The notes: generated from the letters alone by a model not told the origin. Shown: positions 31,975 through 44,469, counted from the first letter of the stretch. The stretch: 64,000 nt of DNA from Paramyrothecium sp. XJ0827 (GCA_020881915.1 JAJFPB010000007.1:2232001-2296000), one strand, 5' to 3'. Numbers and translations: made by a program.

Positions 31975-34900
31975 CTAAATCAAACTCTCATACTTATCCA
32001 AACCGGATTTCTGCTGGCCCCCGCCCATCCCGGGCCCGGCGCTCTGCACGTTCGTGCTACTATTCATCACGCCGCCCATCGCGCCTTGGCCAAGCGTGCT
32101 CGTGCTGCCCCAGCTAATCTGCTGCTGCGGCGGCGGCGGTGCCATGCCGAAGCCCGAAGGCTTACTGGCCATGGCCGGAGCGCCGCCCCCGGGAGGAGGT
32201 GGCAGCGAGAACGATGCTGCTGGGCCCGTGCTGCCGAGGGCGCCTGGTCGCTGACCAACCGAGAGGTTGGACATGGAAGAGTTCATGGAGCCCATTGTTG
32301 TGCCGAATGTCGTGGCGCTGGGAGGTGGTGATATCGTTGTGTTGGGTCGATAACTGGGTGTGGCAGGCGTGGAGGAAGAGCCCCAGGCGTTGGATGAAGG
32401 AGCAGTGACGGAGGACCAGTTGACGGCCGATGCTGTCCCGGGGCTCTTCTGCGCGGGTGGTGGCTGGAAGCTGGATTGTGCAGGTTGCAAAGGCTGGCTG
32501 TACTGGGTTGTTGTGGGCGTCATTGTCTCGAAGCGGGCGAGGTCGGGCGTCACCGTCCGTGAGAGGCCCTGTTGTGCCCGTAAGTTGCTGGCCTGACCCG
32601 GCGGCTTCGGCGTGCCGGACGGGCTCGGAGTCGACCACGAGAAAGTCGGAGCCTGAGGAGTGGTTGCCGCGGATCTCGACGCCGAGCTGGACGAAGCAGC
32701 TGGCGCGCTTTCGCCCCAGCCAGTGAACGTGCTGCTCGAGGCCGTCGGGCTTATGGTTGCCTTGCCCTTCACGAGAGCCTCGAAATCGTCTTCGGTCCCG
32801 CCGTTGCTCTGGTCGAAGCTCGTTCCTGACACACCGCCAAATGCGAGGAAGTCGTCGGCAACCGAGGACGTCGCGCCATTTGATGATCCTGACAACTCCT
32901 GGAGTTTCCGGGTCTGCTCGTCTTCCACCCGCCTGGACAGGCTCTTGATGAGGTCCATGAAGGTCTGGAATTGCTTTAGGTCAAGTAGAGGACCCAAACT
33001 CATGCTCCACAGAATAGGTAGTATATCCATGGCCACAAAGTCGGCATCGGCCACTTGACCTACAATTCGGAGCACATTAAGTGCGGCTACCATAACCGCC
33101 GGCTCCTTGGTCTTGATTGCTTTGATTAGAGGTACAATCTTCTCCTGCATTGTGAACTTGTCCAATGCGGACGACGAGGACGTCTTCTTGTTTTGGGACG
33201 CGAGTCCGTTTAATCCGTCGTCAGCTGTCGGCTCATTGGAGCCTCCACAAAGAATCACAAATGCCTGAAGACCGCGCACTTTGATAGCAAGACTGGTCGT
33301 CTTGCTAAACACGGCAGCGATAATGGGGAACAGCTCGTTCTTGATGGTGCTAAAGTCAAGGACCGGCAAAACCACCGGAAGGCTTCGGAGAGCGGCATCG
33401 ATGATGGAATGCGTAGGGCACTCAATTGCGGCAACAACCACGGGCAAGATATCTAGGAAAGTTAGCATGTGCTAGTACTGAACCGATATTGGCAACTTGC
33501 CGTCCTTAAACTCTTTCCCTGAGCAATTGGTGGAAACTGACGACAAATTCTCGAGGAATACCATAAGACCGGCGTCCCGTGCAGGATCTTTCTCTTGGGC
33601 TTGCTTTGCGTTGACCACGAAGATGTCCTTCAGAGCTGGGCGGACTCTCTCGCTGAAGGCTCGCCGAGATGACGGAAGAAGGTCAAGTATCTTGAAGACA
33701 TTCTGCAGTATCAGGGATAGTAGATCCCTGTCCTTCAGTTCCTCGAGCAGCGCCGGCAAGACCTTCTTTTCCATGACTGATTTGGGAAACGAGGGCAACA
33801 CTTTGCTGAGACCACGCAAGAACTGAGACTTTTCGTTGGGCGTCTTGGCTGGGAAGGAGTCGAGAAAGCGAATGGTCGAGACGAGGATGTTGTCGAAGAA
33901 CCCGCTCTCCTGGAATTCGCGTGCCGACATCCGCTGCGCCGGACGCCGGGTTATGAGGCGCGGTAGCACCTCGTGCGCCAACTCCTTTGGAAGCGGCCGA
34001 GAGGCCAGGTAGTTGTTGGTGGCAGTGGGCACTGTTGAGGATGATGAGAATACCCGCTTGTAAGTGGAAAGGCTGCCATGGCTTTCCAAGGGAGACTTAT
34101 GAGGGGAGTTATACAAAGCGACCGACAGTAAGCCTAGAGAGAACATGTCGGCTGACGTGGTCAGGTTGTTGTCCATGACAAAGTCCGGCGATGTGTAGTC
34201 CAGGTTCAGCTGGACAAACTTGGGTAACCTGGGATCCATGTTAAGGACCTCGTATAGGCTGATGGGGTTGAACGAGGTGGGCTTGTTCGAGTTCTCAGGG
34301 GGGCTGCAGAATGCCAAACCGCTGATCTTCCAGTCGGACTGCCTACCGGTTAGTGTACGTCGACGACCCTCGTTAAAGTAGTTAAGGGACATGCCTTTGC
34401 GTTGATTAGAACCGCATCGGGAGTCAAGTTTCCATGAACCAAGCCGGCATTCTCGTGAAGGAACTCCAGGGCTTTGCTGATCTGCAGCAAGCCCTTTTGT
34501 ATCTCCAGCTCGTCAATCTCCAGCTCCCGCCGTCTGCGCACGCCGTCTGCGTCCTCGGTGACGTATCGGCTTGAGCGCCCGCCAGGGCCGCCAGAGCGCT
34601 CCTGGTCATCCTTCTCCAGCAGTAGGCTTGACAGGGACGCCGTGACGGCCTCTGTAACGAACTGCAAGCCGCCGCCTCTCGTCTCCTCGACAGGTTCGAC
34701 CAGCTCGAGGATGCTGGGGTGCCTCAGCTTGGCCAGGCTCGAGGCCTCCTTCTTCAGGCGCTCGACGACCTCCTCCACGCTCTTCTTGAAGGAGGTGGCG
34801 CCGGACCGGCCGAGCGAGCTGCCGTGGGCATCCAACGACTTCTTGTCAAAGACGAAGACGCTGTACGTCTTGCCCGTGGACTTCTTCTTGGCATCGTAGA

Positions 34901-34997
34901 TTTTCCACGGGCCGGCGGCGGAGGTGGGACTCGGGGAGACGGAGTAGTTGGAGGAGATGTTGGTGGCCGAGATGGACTTGAGCGCCGAGGAGAACAT
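31975..34997 (-). CDS. SCY1: SCY1-like pseudokinase with HEAT repeats
   Basis: Member of the SCYL family (yeast Scy1, human SCYL2/CVAK104), linked to clathrin-dependent Golgi/endosome trafficking. Exons are 34395-34997, 33501-34338 and 31975-33452, giving 972 residues. The kinase-like domain is residues ~30-330 and catalytically degenerate. The HRD motif reads HGN (GLVHGNLTPDAVLIN), and the position of DFG is within SDWKISGLAF. HEAT-like helices follow (LPRLITRRPAQRMS, FLRGLSKVLPSFPKSVMEKKVLPALLEEL, VVVAAIECPTHSIIDAALRSLPVVLPVL). From about residue 640 a long Ser/Thr/Gly/Pro/Gln-rich tail ends in GLDKYESLI. Both introns use GC donors: GCATGT...CTAAC...CAG (56 nt) and GCAAGT...CTAAC...TAG (48 nt). 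No GT donor gives an in-frame join at either place. The gene is divergent from BAT, with a 1.3-kb shared upstream region. Confidence 0.93.
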
Positions 34998-36309
34998 GCT
35001 GTGTTAGCGTGTGCGATCGAGTCGCAAGCTCATGACCCAGGCTTGTGGATTAGGAGCTCTTGCGTCAAGGGGGCTGACGAGCTGCGTCGCGCAACCGCGC
35101 TGGTGCAGTAGCCTCGAAGCCCAAGCCGCCGAAATGGTTTCCAGATGTTCCTTGATCGCCTCGTGAGAGATCGTTGGGTCGATATTGCGCTTATCGGAAA
35201 AGCATTTTGCTTCCGTGCTGCCAGGTGTTGATTCTTGCGATGTTCAGGGTCCAGCGAATTATTGGGCTGGTTGTCCACATGCTAATTGGGGTGAAGCTCC
35301 CTTGCGCCTAGCCAGCGCCACGGGTACGTACCCTTGCCATGCTGGAATTCGTCTCTAGTAATAAGGTGGGTACCTACTGTACCTACAGTGTCGCATTGTA
35401 GGTGGGCGGGTTCTTCGGATGGAGCATTCTTTGTCAGCAACCCGCCGACCCCCTACACCAGACATGAGTGCGTGTTTCAAGACGCCCACTGCATCTACCG
35501 CAACCCCGTTGCACTGAGATAGGCTGCTGGGAGCCGACCACGAATCAGGACAATCCGGCATACCTGATTGGACGCCGATTAATTTGCTGCTTGCTGTATC
35601 GGTACTTGATCGCACGAATGTCCCATGCATCGGTCCTGGACGCGGTACCAGGGCACCGCATGCCATTGTCACAGCGTGTCTGCTGTAGCCCCTAAAGGAG
35701 TAATTGATAACCGAACTTGCATGTAAAATACATGCTTTTTTGTATAGCAGAATACAGGGTGCTTTGAAGCATACAGTAGCCGTAAACAACAACCCTTCCA
35801 ATTGACACGAAATCCTCTGGTTCAGACACGCACCTGGCGCTCCAGATTGGCAGACACCGCTTGCGCCGGCGCCGGAGATGTCATGGCGGTTATGTTCGGC
35901 CATTAACGCTCCGCGTCGGCTGCGCTAGGTCGTTTGGGGTCGCCTCAGGTACCCGAACCGCTGCCAGGGTGCCCTGTGGCTGTCAACGACGTCGCTGCGC
36001 AGGTCCGGTATCCGGCCCAGTCTACGATAGATTTATTATCTGCACCACCTTGCCTTAGTCTCTCTCCCCCGTGGTGATGACACCAATTGGGACACACCGG
36101 CTCATTCCTGTGTCTACCGCCTGATATCTGCGACTGCCGGCCGGCCTGCGCCATTGCTTCTTGTTGCTCGCAGGGCGTATTGAATCTATCTGGGTGGATC
36201 CGATCGAGTCATCATCTCGCGCCGCTGCGTGTTCAGCGTATATAGACACCAAGTCTTTCCCACCCCGTCTTCGCTCCTCGGCAGCCTCCTCCATCCTCCA
36301 TCTCACGCC
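34998..36309. other. Divergent SCY1-like / BAT promoter region
   Basis: No gene was found. Frames here (for example 35355-35903 -) lack domains. A TATATAG at 36239-36245 lies about 65 bp before the BAT start and may be its TATA element. The motif GTACCTACTGTACCTAC at about 35370 resembles other TAC-rich motifs in the window. Confidence 0.5.
36239..36245 (+). promoter_or_regulatory. Possible TATA box of the branched-chain aminotransferase gene
   Basis: TATATAG about 65 bp upstream of the start codon. Position and sequence fit, with no further support. Confidence 0.35.
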
Positions 36310-37605
36310 ATGCGATCCTTCAACCTCGCTCTTAGGAGCGCAAGATGCTCCAGCAGGGCAATTGCAGCTCCTGCGCTCCGCTCCTCTAGGTTCTACAGCA
36401 TCAAGGCCCAAGCGGCATCTGCGTCGAAGCTCCAAGGTCTCGACCCAAAAAAGCTCCTCATCACCGAGACGACGAGTCCCAAGACCTTGAGCAAACCCGA
36501 GGACCTCATCTTCGGCAAGACATTCACAGGTGAGCCGCCTGCACCCGCTCCATTGACTCTCCTACGTTCGCCAGGCTGACCCGCGACAACCGCAGACCAC
36601 ATGCTCACCATCGAATGGAACCAAGACGAGGGCTGGCTGGCACCTCAAATCACCCCCTACCAGAACCTCTCGCTCGACCCGGCGACCTGCGTTTTCCACT
36701 ATGCCTTTGAATGCTTCGAGGGCATGAAGGCCTACAAGGACAAGCAGGGCGACGTCCGTCTCTTCCGCCCGGACAAGAACATGGCCCGCCTGAACAAGTC
36801 CGCTGCCCGCATCGCCCTTCCCACGTTCGAGCCGTCCAGCTTCATCGAACTCATCTCCAAGTTTGTTCAGCTCGACTCGCGCTTCATCCCCGACCAGCGC
36901 GGCTACTCCCTCTACCTGCGCCCCACCATGATCGGCACCCAGAAGACGCTCGGCGTTGGCCCCCCCGGCTCCGCGCTGCTCTATGTCATCGCCTCTCCCG
37001 TCGGACCCTACTACCCTACCGGCTTCAAGGCCGTGTCTCTCGAGGCCACCGACTACGCTGTGCGTGCCTGGCCCGGCGGCGTCGGCGACAAGAAGCTGGG
37101 CGCCAACTACGCCCCTTGCATCGTGCCTCAGCTGCAGGCCGCGAGCCGTGGCTACCAGCAGAACCTCTGGCTGTTTGGCGAGGAGGAGTATGTTACCGAG
37201 GTCGGCACCATGAACATGTTTGTCGCTATTGCCAACAAGGAGACCGGCCAGAAGGAGCTCCTTACCGCTCCTCTCGACGGCACCATCCTCGAGGGCGTGA
37301 CACGTGATTCCGTCCTGCAGCTGGCCCGCGAGCGTCTCGTCCCCGAGGGCTGGAAGATCACGGAGCGCAAGTACACCATGAAGGAGTTGGCCGAGGCATC
37401 AAGTGAAGGTAGACTTATCGAGGCCTTTGGCGCAGGCACTGCTGCCATTGTCAGCCCTGTCAGGGCCATTGCATGGAAGGGTCAGCTCGTCGACTGCGGT
37501 CTCAAGGAGCACGAAGAGTCGGGAGAGCTTGCCCTGAAGATGAAGGAATGGATGGAGGACATTCAATACGGTAATATTGAACACGAATGGAGCGTCAAGG
37601 TATAG
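36310..37605 (+). CDS. BAT1: Branched-chain amino acid aminotransferase, mitochondrial
   Basis: PLP enzyme that interconverts Leu/Ile/Val and their 2-oxo acids with glutamate/2-oxoglutarate. Two exons, 36310-36529 and 36596-37605, with a 66-nt intron, give 409 residues. The N-terminus [26 protein letters not shown].. is rich in Arg/Ser/Ala with no acids and ends in RFYS, a typical mitochondrial presequence. Class IV aminotransferase marks include [37 protein letters not shown], the PLP lysine in [11 protein letters not shown] (about Lys240), [32 protein letters not shown] and [14 protein letters not shown]. The length matches the family. The presequence favours the BAT1-like mitochondrial isozyme over the cytosolic one. 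The start is the first ATG of the frame that gives this presequence. Confidence 0.96.
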
Positions 37606-37997
37606 AGAGACATAAAAAACTGGGTTTGGGCATGATAGATTATATTTTTTTAGAGAATCATACCTGCTACAGGCAGATGTTCAACTTCACAACCGTCCAA
37701 GTTCCTAATTCCAAGGATTGTCACCGCAACAAGGTATGATGCGCAGCGTCTATGGGATGACTCATGCCGTCTTGAAAGACACTTCCAGTAGAGACAGACA
37801 AGACACCCAAACTGATCATGAACGAAATCTAATGCAGTGTGCCATTGCGGAGAAAAAATTCCTCGTCGAGGAATGAAAATATGAAATGGAGGGATAAAAT
37901 ACATCTATATGGCCCTCGGGGGCCTAATGACCTGTCCTTCCATCGAGAGTATCGTGACGTATGAATTGGTTTGATAGTGATGCCGTTCCAGCGACCT
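37606..37997. other. Convergent BAT / ESSS 3' region
   Basis: 3' flanks only. No gene or repeat was seen. Confidence 0.6.
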
Positions 37998-38499
37998 TTA
38001 CTCCTTCTTCTCGGGATCGGGCAGGATGCCTTCGGCCTCTAACCGCCTTCGTGCCTCCTCGAGCGCCCAGGTAGATACTCTGTAGATTCATCGGTTAGTA
38101 AAGAGGCTGAGATAATTCAATTGTATATCTCTCAAAACCCCGAAGGCTAGCCACGACTCGGAGAGACGAAAAGCACCCCTAAGAAGCCGCGAAAAATTCC
38201 CCGGGTCTAGAGATCGCCGTCAAGGAGCACACTCACGTCGTGTCGGGCTTGAATGCGAGGGCAATGCCAGTAGCCGCGAGACCGCCGAAGAAAATGTACA
38301 TGGGCCACTCCCAGCCCTCGGGCTCAACCTTCTCGCCGGGCTTGATGCCCCAGAGCCAGCCGGTAGGGGGCTCGAATTGCGACTCGCCGCCGCCGCCCTG
38401 GCGCTGAACAGTCGTGGCGAAGCTTCGGCTGGTGATGGCGGGTTGGCGGACGCAGCGCGCTGCTCGCAGGGGCGCGACGGAGTGGCGGATTATGGCCAT
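37998..38499 (-). CDS. Mitochondrial complex I subunit ESSS (NDUFB11-like)
   Basis: Accessory membrane-arm subunit of NADH:ubiquinone oxidoreductase. Two exons, 38237-38499 and 37998-38079, with a 157-nt intron, give 114 residues. The presequence MAIIRHSVAPLRAARCVRQPAITSRSFAT is Arg-rich. Then come the conserved block PTGWLWGIKPGEKVEPEGWEWPMY, one membrane helix IFFGGLAATGIALAF, KPDT, and after the intron VSTWALEEARRRLEAEGILPDPE. The WLWG..PGEK..EGWE signature followed by one membrane span and a short Glu/Arg helix is characteristic of the fungal ESSS subunit. A longer frame opens at 38658 but would bury the presequence, so the inner ATG is preferred. Exon 2 is too short to be found without splicing. 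Confidence 0.88.
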
Positions 38500-39027
38500 G
38501 GTTTCTACAAACGAATCGGAGATGTGGATAGATGGTTCGTAACGCTTCGCACGTTCGTCAGGCGCTGCCTCAATGGCTTGTTGGAGGGGTCCGTCGTGGA
38601 TCGCAAGGGTCGTTGAGGTTTGCAGTGATGGTATCTGGTGAGAGCTGTCGTTGGCCAAAGCGAGTCCGGCGGTAGTGGTGAGTCACGTGATGCAGTGTTA
38701 TGTCAGAAGGACGGCAGCGGGGTGTAGCAATGGCCCGTAAAATTGTCGCTCCACGCCTCTTTGGGCGACCAGAAGTACGTACCTCGTTGCGATATTACAC
38801 GCCGAGCTGAAAGTCATTTGCTCATGTCTATCCAATCACACTTATTTAGTGGCAACACGGTCCAGACACAATTAAGAGCACTACTGGAGAGTTGCCGTAA
38901 AACAATTCCGAATGTACGTGTATTCATCATTCCCCATTTAATTCCTGTCCTGTCAAAACGTAAAGTACTCTGAAAATGCCAATCCCTATACTCCATATCC
39001 ATGCGAGTTGTGCCTAGTGTCCGTATC
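38500..39027. other. Upstream of ESSS / downstream of DNA2
   Basis: Holds the ESSS promoter and the DNA2 3' flank. Nothing else was recognised. Confidence 0.5.
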
Positions 39028-42000
39028 CTAGTACATGCCGTTTGTCATCTCATTGAGAATGTCCCTCGTAATCAGTTTACCCTTTAACAACGCCCGTTCT
39101 CCGATCCTTGCCTTCTTCGGCGACGGCCGCCTGTTTTCTTTCCCCGGGCTGCTCCTGCCTGGCCCTTTTGCAGTTTTCTTCGGAGATTTTGGCTTTGGTG
39201 TAGGGCCGGGTACAGTAAGCTGCGTTCCCGTTTCTTCAAAATAGTGGTCCTTGAGTGCATCTGCCGGCAGATCATATATCCAATCACGCTCTTCCATGAG
39301 CGAGATGAACTTGCTGAGCATGTTCTCCTTACCGCTCCCCTTCAGCGTGCTCACACTTCCCACAACTAACAGTTTCGTCTTTGCGCGTGTAAAAGCAACG
39401 TTGATTCTCCGCCAGTCCTTGAGCAGATCACCAATATTGCATGCTTCGTTACTTCGTACCAAGCTTAGAACCACAACCTCCTTGTCTCGTCCTTGGAAGC
39501 GGTCGGTTGTATGCATCTCCACGCCAACGTGGCCGCGCAACTTCTCCTTTAGCAAGAAGAGCTGACTTCTGTAATGCGTCATGACACCAATCTCGCTATC
39601 CGGAACTCCTACACTCAGCAGGCTCTCGACGATCTGGGAGACAATGCTGACTTCTGCGGAATTCACAATCCGCTTGCCATGTGCCTCCTCGCGGATCGTA
39701 GGCAGTATGGTATCAGTATTGACAAACCGGACGCGTGCTTCGCTTCGAAGAAGGTCACGTAGCCAGCACTGCGATTGCACCTGGCCAGTGCAAATTGATC
39801 GAGGTGTTCCTGCCAGTGCAAGCGTTGAAGCATCATAATGACGGTATCTGAGACGATCCATGCTGGGTATGTGAAGCTTTCGTTTTCGCAACGCCTCTGT
39901 ACCACAGCGAAGCTGACCATTGTAAATAAGCGTGTTGCTCAGCGTCATGATATCCTCGCACATGCGGTATTGATGCGACAGGTTCACTACCGATTGTGGG
40001 TGAGTATCAGACAAAAGCTTGAACAAGCTGACGTCGAGTCCTCCTTCTCTAGCTTCCTCATTGCGCACGACGGGCGGCAACTGATTGTGGTCTCCTACCA
40101 AAACAAAAGTTCGTGCCATACGTATGGGCCCGGCACAAATTGGTAGGGTAATTTGTGACGCCTCGTCGACAATACAATAATCAAATAATCGTTCATTGAA
40201 GATGCGATGATTAATACCAAGACATGTCGTGGCGACAATGGGCGGGCCATGCCAGGCTTCCTTGATCTCGTCAAACGACTTCATGGGCTGTCCAGCGAGA
40301 ATCGCAAAATCTTGAACTTCGGGATGAACCTTGGCTGGGGCTCCCAATCGAAGCACCGGCACTTTGTCCGATTTAAGTTTAAGTAAGATGTTGTCGACAG
40401 CTGTGTGCGTATGTGATGTAAGCAGTACACTCTTGCCCTGGGAGATGAGGGCTCGGATAATGTGAGCGATCGTTGTTGTTTTGCCGGTACCTGGCATTCC
40501 CAGCACTAGAGCATAGTCCTGGGCACTCATAACCTTCTCGATAGCCCTCTTCTGGTCGACATTCAGGTTTTCTCCTTCGATAACGGAATATTGTGTTGCG
40601 ACCGTCTTGAATCGTGGTGCAACCAAATCGACAATGAGGCGTCGAATCTGCCTGGCTCCGGGAACATCATCCGCCATGAGCTGAACCAAATTGTTCCTCA
40701 CGGTAGCCATGCCGTTGCTAAACTCATCTTGGTCCAATCGATACTGTATCGGCGATTCTTTGATTTTGTTATTGGTTTGGGCCGGTGACGCACCCTCCTC
40801 GGCGACTTCCATGATGCTGGCGAAAACCTGGTTATTGGCTTCATCAAAACCAGGTTGCCGGATGCGAGCGTTGTGCAGGCGTCTGTCCACGGCAACGCTG
40901 ATTCTGTGTTTGCGAACGGCGGTGACGTATCCAATAGCAAGCGCAAAATGTCCTGCCTCGTCTGATACTACCACAGGCTCGCCTACACCCAGCTCGGACT
41001 CTAAGAAGGAGAACCCTGGTTTTTGGACTCGCTTGATGAAGGTGTAGTGAAACCGGTTGATGCGCGGATTGTCCTCGTCCACGGATGCCGATCCCTCTTC
41101 GATGATGACATCGGCGAAGCATCGAGACTTCTTCTCACGCTCTACGCTCGTCATTGTCCAGAGTTCTCTCTTCGTCTTCTGGCTCTCCTTTTCCTCCTTT
41201 GTTAGGAGATTCTCCCACTTGACGAAAAACTCCCGGTGCACAGGAGTTAGGTGCTTGACAAGTTCGTCGAACTTCTCGTTCATGCCACTCGACTCTCCAT
41301 CGCCCTCGTCAGCCAGTCGGTGATATATGAAACATGCTGGCTTAGCGTAACATTTGCCGCACATGTGCTTGCTCTTCAGCATGGGTGGCAGTTGAACACT
41401 GCGCTCACGAATGTAGCAGGCCAGTTGATTTCGTTGTAGGATCATGTGCCGGAGCTCACGACGTATGGCCGATATCCGCAAGGTTTTGGACGTCTCCATA
41501 TAATAGAGGATTCCGTACACAATGTCTATGTCGTAACGGTCTGACAGGAGCAGCGTGTATAGCGCCGTCTGTGCCATGTGACTGCTGTTGGCATGCTTCC
41601 CGGTTTTGACTTCGAAGGGCACCGTCAGTGTCCTCTTTTGTGACCCTTCTAGTATCGAAACCTCGACTGTAGCGTCTATATTGCCTTTCAGGCCATACAT
41701 GGGAGACCAAACATGCTCTTCGACATCTAGTAGTTTGGTTACTGCCATGGTCGCTTTTTCACCGTTTCTCCCTTCGACAACCGCATCGGCCTAATACACA
41801 ATTAGTGGTTTGCCTCACAATGGATATGGGTCACTTACTTTAGGCTGTTTTGACACAAACATTTGAGCCCAATTGCTGAGTTCTATCATCTTAGACTGGA
41901 GGTATTCTCTAGCACTTGGAATACCGATCCTAATAGTATAAAGATCCTCAACGTGCTTGTCTGTCACCTTATCGATGACGCGAGAGAGAAAGGGAAGGTC

Positions 42001-43984
42001 CCACTTGTTTGCCAGCAGAGCTTCTTGGAAGATTTCGTGTAGCATCGTTCCATAAACCAAAGGCGAAGAAGCCTCGCTTGTGGCTTTAACCCTGTCCTGC
42101 AAGACAGCACGCCGCATGCATCCAAAAGAGTCGGCCACAACGGTGGCCGATATAAGCTGGTCAGGATGCAGAATCAGAAGGTTGCTGTCGTCGTCGATAA
42201 TACACTGGCCTTTAGCAGAAAACTGCCCGACAACGTGGACGTAGGAAGAGGCATGAGCCGGTGTGTCGAACCATGCACCTCTCAGATGAACTGTCCGAGT
42301 CTCTCTAGAGCCGTCGGCTTGAATCAGCAGAATCTGACCCGTGTTAGTACATGCTATGAATCAAGTCCCAGAGAGTCCTTACCTTTTCAGGTCGAGCATT
42401 TCCGTGCTGATCCAAAAACTCGCCACTTAGAACGTTCGTCACAAGATATCGCTGAATCGTCTTCGCTTTTTGACTACTCTGTCCCTCCTTTAGTCCATAC
42501 CCCGAAAACCGGACGTGCGACGTACACTTGCGGAAGCACCGCTCAATTGTTTCATTGATTGCTTTGCAGCTTGCTCAATCGCCTCCAAATCAATGTCGCC
42601 ACCAAAATCATCGTCGAAACCGTCGTCAAAGGAGGTCAAGTCGCTTGTGAGGCCATTGTTCGTGTTTGATGGTTGGATTTTGAGTGCTTGAGTGTTTTGT
42701 AGAACCGATGAGCTCTCCTTTGGCGGAATGCCTACTGTAAGCTCGCCCACACAATCGAGAAGGTCATCATCAAGGTCGTCGAAAAGACTGTCGTCAAGGT
42801 CCTCAAACTCATCGGCAACCAGCATTGGTTCAGCCTGGGGTTGCCTTGATTCTGTAACCGTAGCAGGAACTTTACTTAGAGTTTCTTCCATGTTCTGCCA
42901 TACGCGATTGACCCCATTGCTGCTCTTCATCGCAGGAGCCTGAGACATTGCAAAGGCTACCTCTGGTCTCCGAATCGATTGAGAATTTGAGAGTTTGCGT
43001 CGTTTTTCGGGCGATGGTGACTGTGGCAATTGATCATCGGCGTCATCCTGGCTCTGTCCATGGATGCTGCTCGTTACAGTATCCAAGAGCGCAGTGACCA
43101 AGGAGGACTTTGAAGCAGCTTCAAGCTGGCGCTGTTCACCACTGCTTTGCAGGCCAGACTTGAGTCTCTCCACTTTCCTCCTTTTTGGCCAGCCAAAGCC
43201 ATGGCTGAGGCTGCGTCTGAGGCCCACCTCGTCGTGCGGTGTCGTGGAGTCTTTGAGAGGTCTGGGGGATGAGGAGACCATGAGTTGTGCCAATAAAGGA
43301 TTCGCGGCACCTAGCGGGGTATTCGCATTCTGGGGTCCATTGAGAGAGTAACGGTCCCACAACTCTAGAGTCGGGTCGGCGTGTGGTGATCTGAGAGCCT
43401 TGGTCAACTGCTTGACATTGACGGCTGGGGTGGTTGGCAGCTCGTTGGCAGGTGATGATACTGGTGACGAGCTTCGTGCACGTTTTCTGCTCCTGCGGTG
43501 TAACATTGGGGAATTGACATTGGCGTTCAAGGTGGTCTGCTTGCTGTCCCACATGATCCTCTCGTTCGGGGATACTTGCGAGTCGTCCTCCTCTTCCATA
43601 GCAGTGCTCGGTTCAATCAGGTCCTGCCAGCTTAGTCGGGTCGTAGGAGTTCCAGTGCCATCATCCTTTGTCAGCTTAAGCGGCACGTTGTCAGCTTGCG
43701 CTGGTGTGTCCGTTCCATCTCGTGTTGTCTTCGTCCTCGCAGACCCATCTTGGGGGGCTTGGTATTGGAACCTGTTGAGTTTGTTTTTCGTCGCTTCGGA
43801 AATGGCCTGAAAAGGCCTCGAGTTGGGAGTCTGGAGGTTCACCGGGTGGCTGTGAGCCCGTCGCCAAGGTGAGCGATGCTGGGTTTCTGATCAGCAGGAA
43901 TTCGACCAAGGGTCTATATGACATGGAGAGTTTGTTTACCTTTGACAATCCGACATGTTCTGAGTAGGACTTTTGGAGCGGCAT
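39028..43984 (-). CDS. DNA2: DNA replication ATP-dependent helicase/nuclease Dna2
   Basis: Flap-processing nuclease-helicase of Okazaki-fragment maturation and double-strand-break end resection. Five exons, 43940-43984, 42526-43878, 42383-42478, 41839-42333 and 39028-41790 (introns 61, 47, 49 and 48 nt), join in frame to 1583 residues (yeast about 1520). The N-terminal ~460 residues are disordered and regulatory. The Dna2 domain follows: TIQRYLVTNVLSGEF, then SFGCMRRAVLQDR (first Fe-S cysteine). The RecB-like nuclease has EVKTGKHAN, with further Fe-S cysteines in KHMCGKCYAKPAC. The SF1 helicase carries Walker A GMPGTGKTTT, LTSHTHTAVDN, VDEASQ, GDHNQLPPVV, LSHQYRMCEDI, TTDRFQGRDKEVV and RRINVAFTRAKTKLLVVG. 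The third junction (42526/42478) resolves an apparent frameshift: GTACGT donor, CTAAA branch, ACAG acceptor. Tandem ACGCG motifs lie about 150 bp upstream. Confidence 0.96.
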
Positions 43985-44135
43985 GATGCCATTGACTCAC
44001 GAAAATGAGTTGTGAGGAAAGAAGTTGGTGCTAGCACGCTTCGAACATGTTATGTTCACAAGCCAGCGACGAGACAGACTGCAAGGATGAATGTTGGACG
44101 ACGCTGGCCGAATACCCACCACTATTTTGCAGGGA

Positions 44136-44148
44136 GACGCGACGCGCC
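44136..44148. promoter_or_regulatory. Tandem MluI-box-like motif upstream of DNA2
   Basis: GACGCGACGCGCC, two overlapping ACGCG cores about 155 bp upstream of the DNA2 start codon. It is near-consensus rather than exact ACGCGT. Its place before a G1/S gene supports an MBF-type site. Confidence 0.5.
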
Positions 44149-44224
44149 CCGCCAACCAATATGGTACGCGACTGCTGTTTAACGTCGCCCCCTCACAACG
44201 GCCCACACTCTACAATCGACCAGA

Positions 44225-44445
44225 AACTACATTAAAATATATTATATAAATTTGGATAAAGTAGTTATAATATCTATGAAAACTTACTTCAAGTTATTAA
44301 ACCTTTTTAGAATATTATTTTCTTATTTTAGTACTAAGTTTCTAATTAAATAAAATTTTGAAAAACTTTTAAAGTATACTTAGATTTTAGTAGAAATTTT
44401 TAAGAAAAAAAGGTACTTACTTTAATTATTAATTATTACTCCTAC
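44225..44445. repeat. AT-rich tract, probably RIP-decayed repeat
   Basis: About 220 bases with well over 80% A/T in otherwise G/C-balanced DNA, with no frame and sharp borders. It ends 25 bp before the hairpin. It is likely a decayed element, but no inverted ends could be assigned. Confidence 0.55.
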
Positions 44446-44469
44446 GAGCCCACCCCTGGTGTCTCGTCA

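Noticed and set aside
42479..42525. Apparent frameshift in DNA2 after the ..SASVRRTSGFRG region
   Set aside because: It is explained by a 47-nt intron with GTACGT donor, CTAAA branch and ACAG acceptor that restores the frame.
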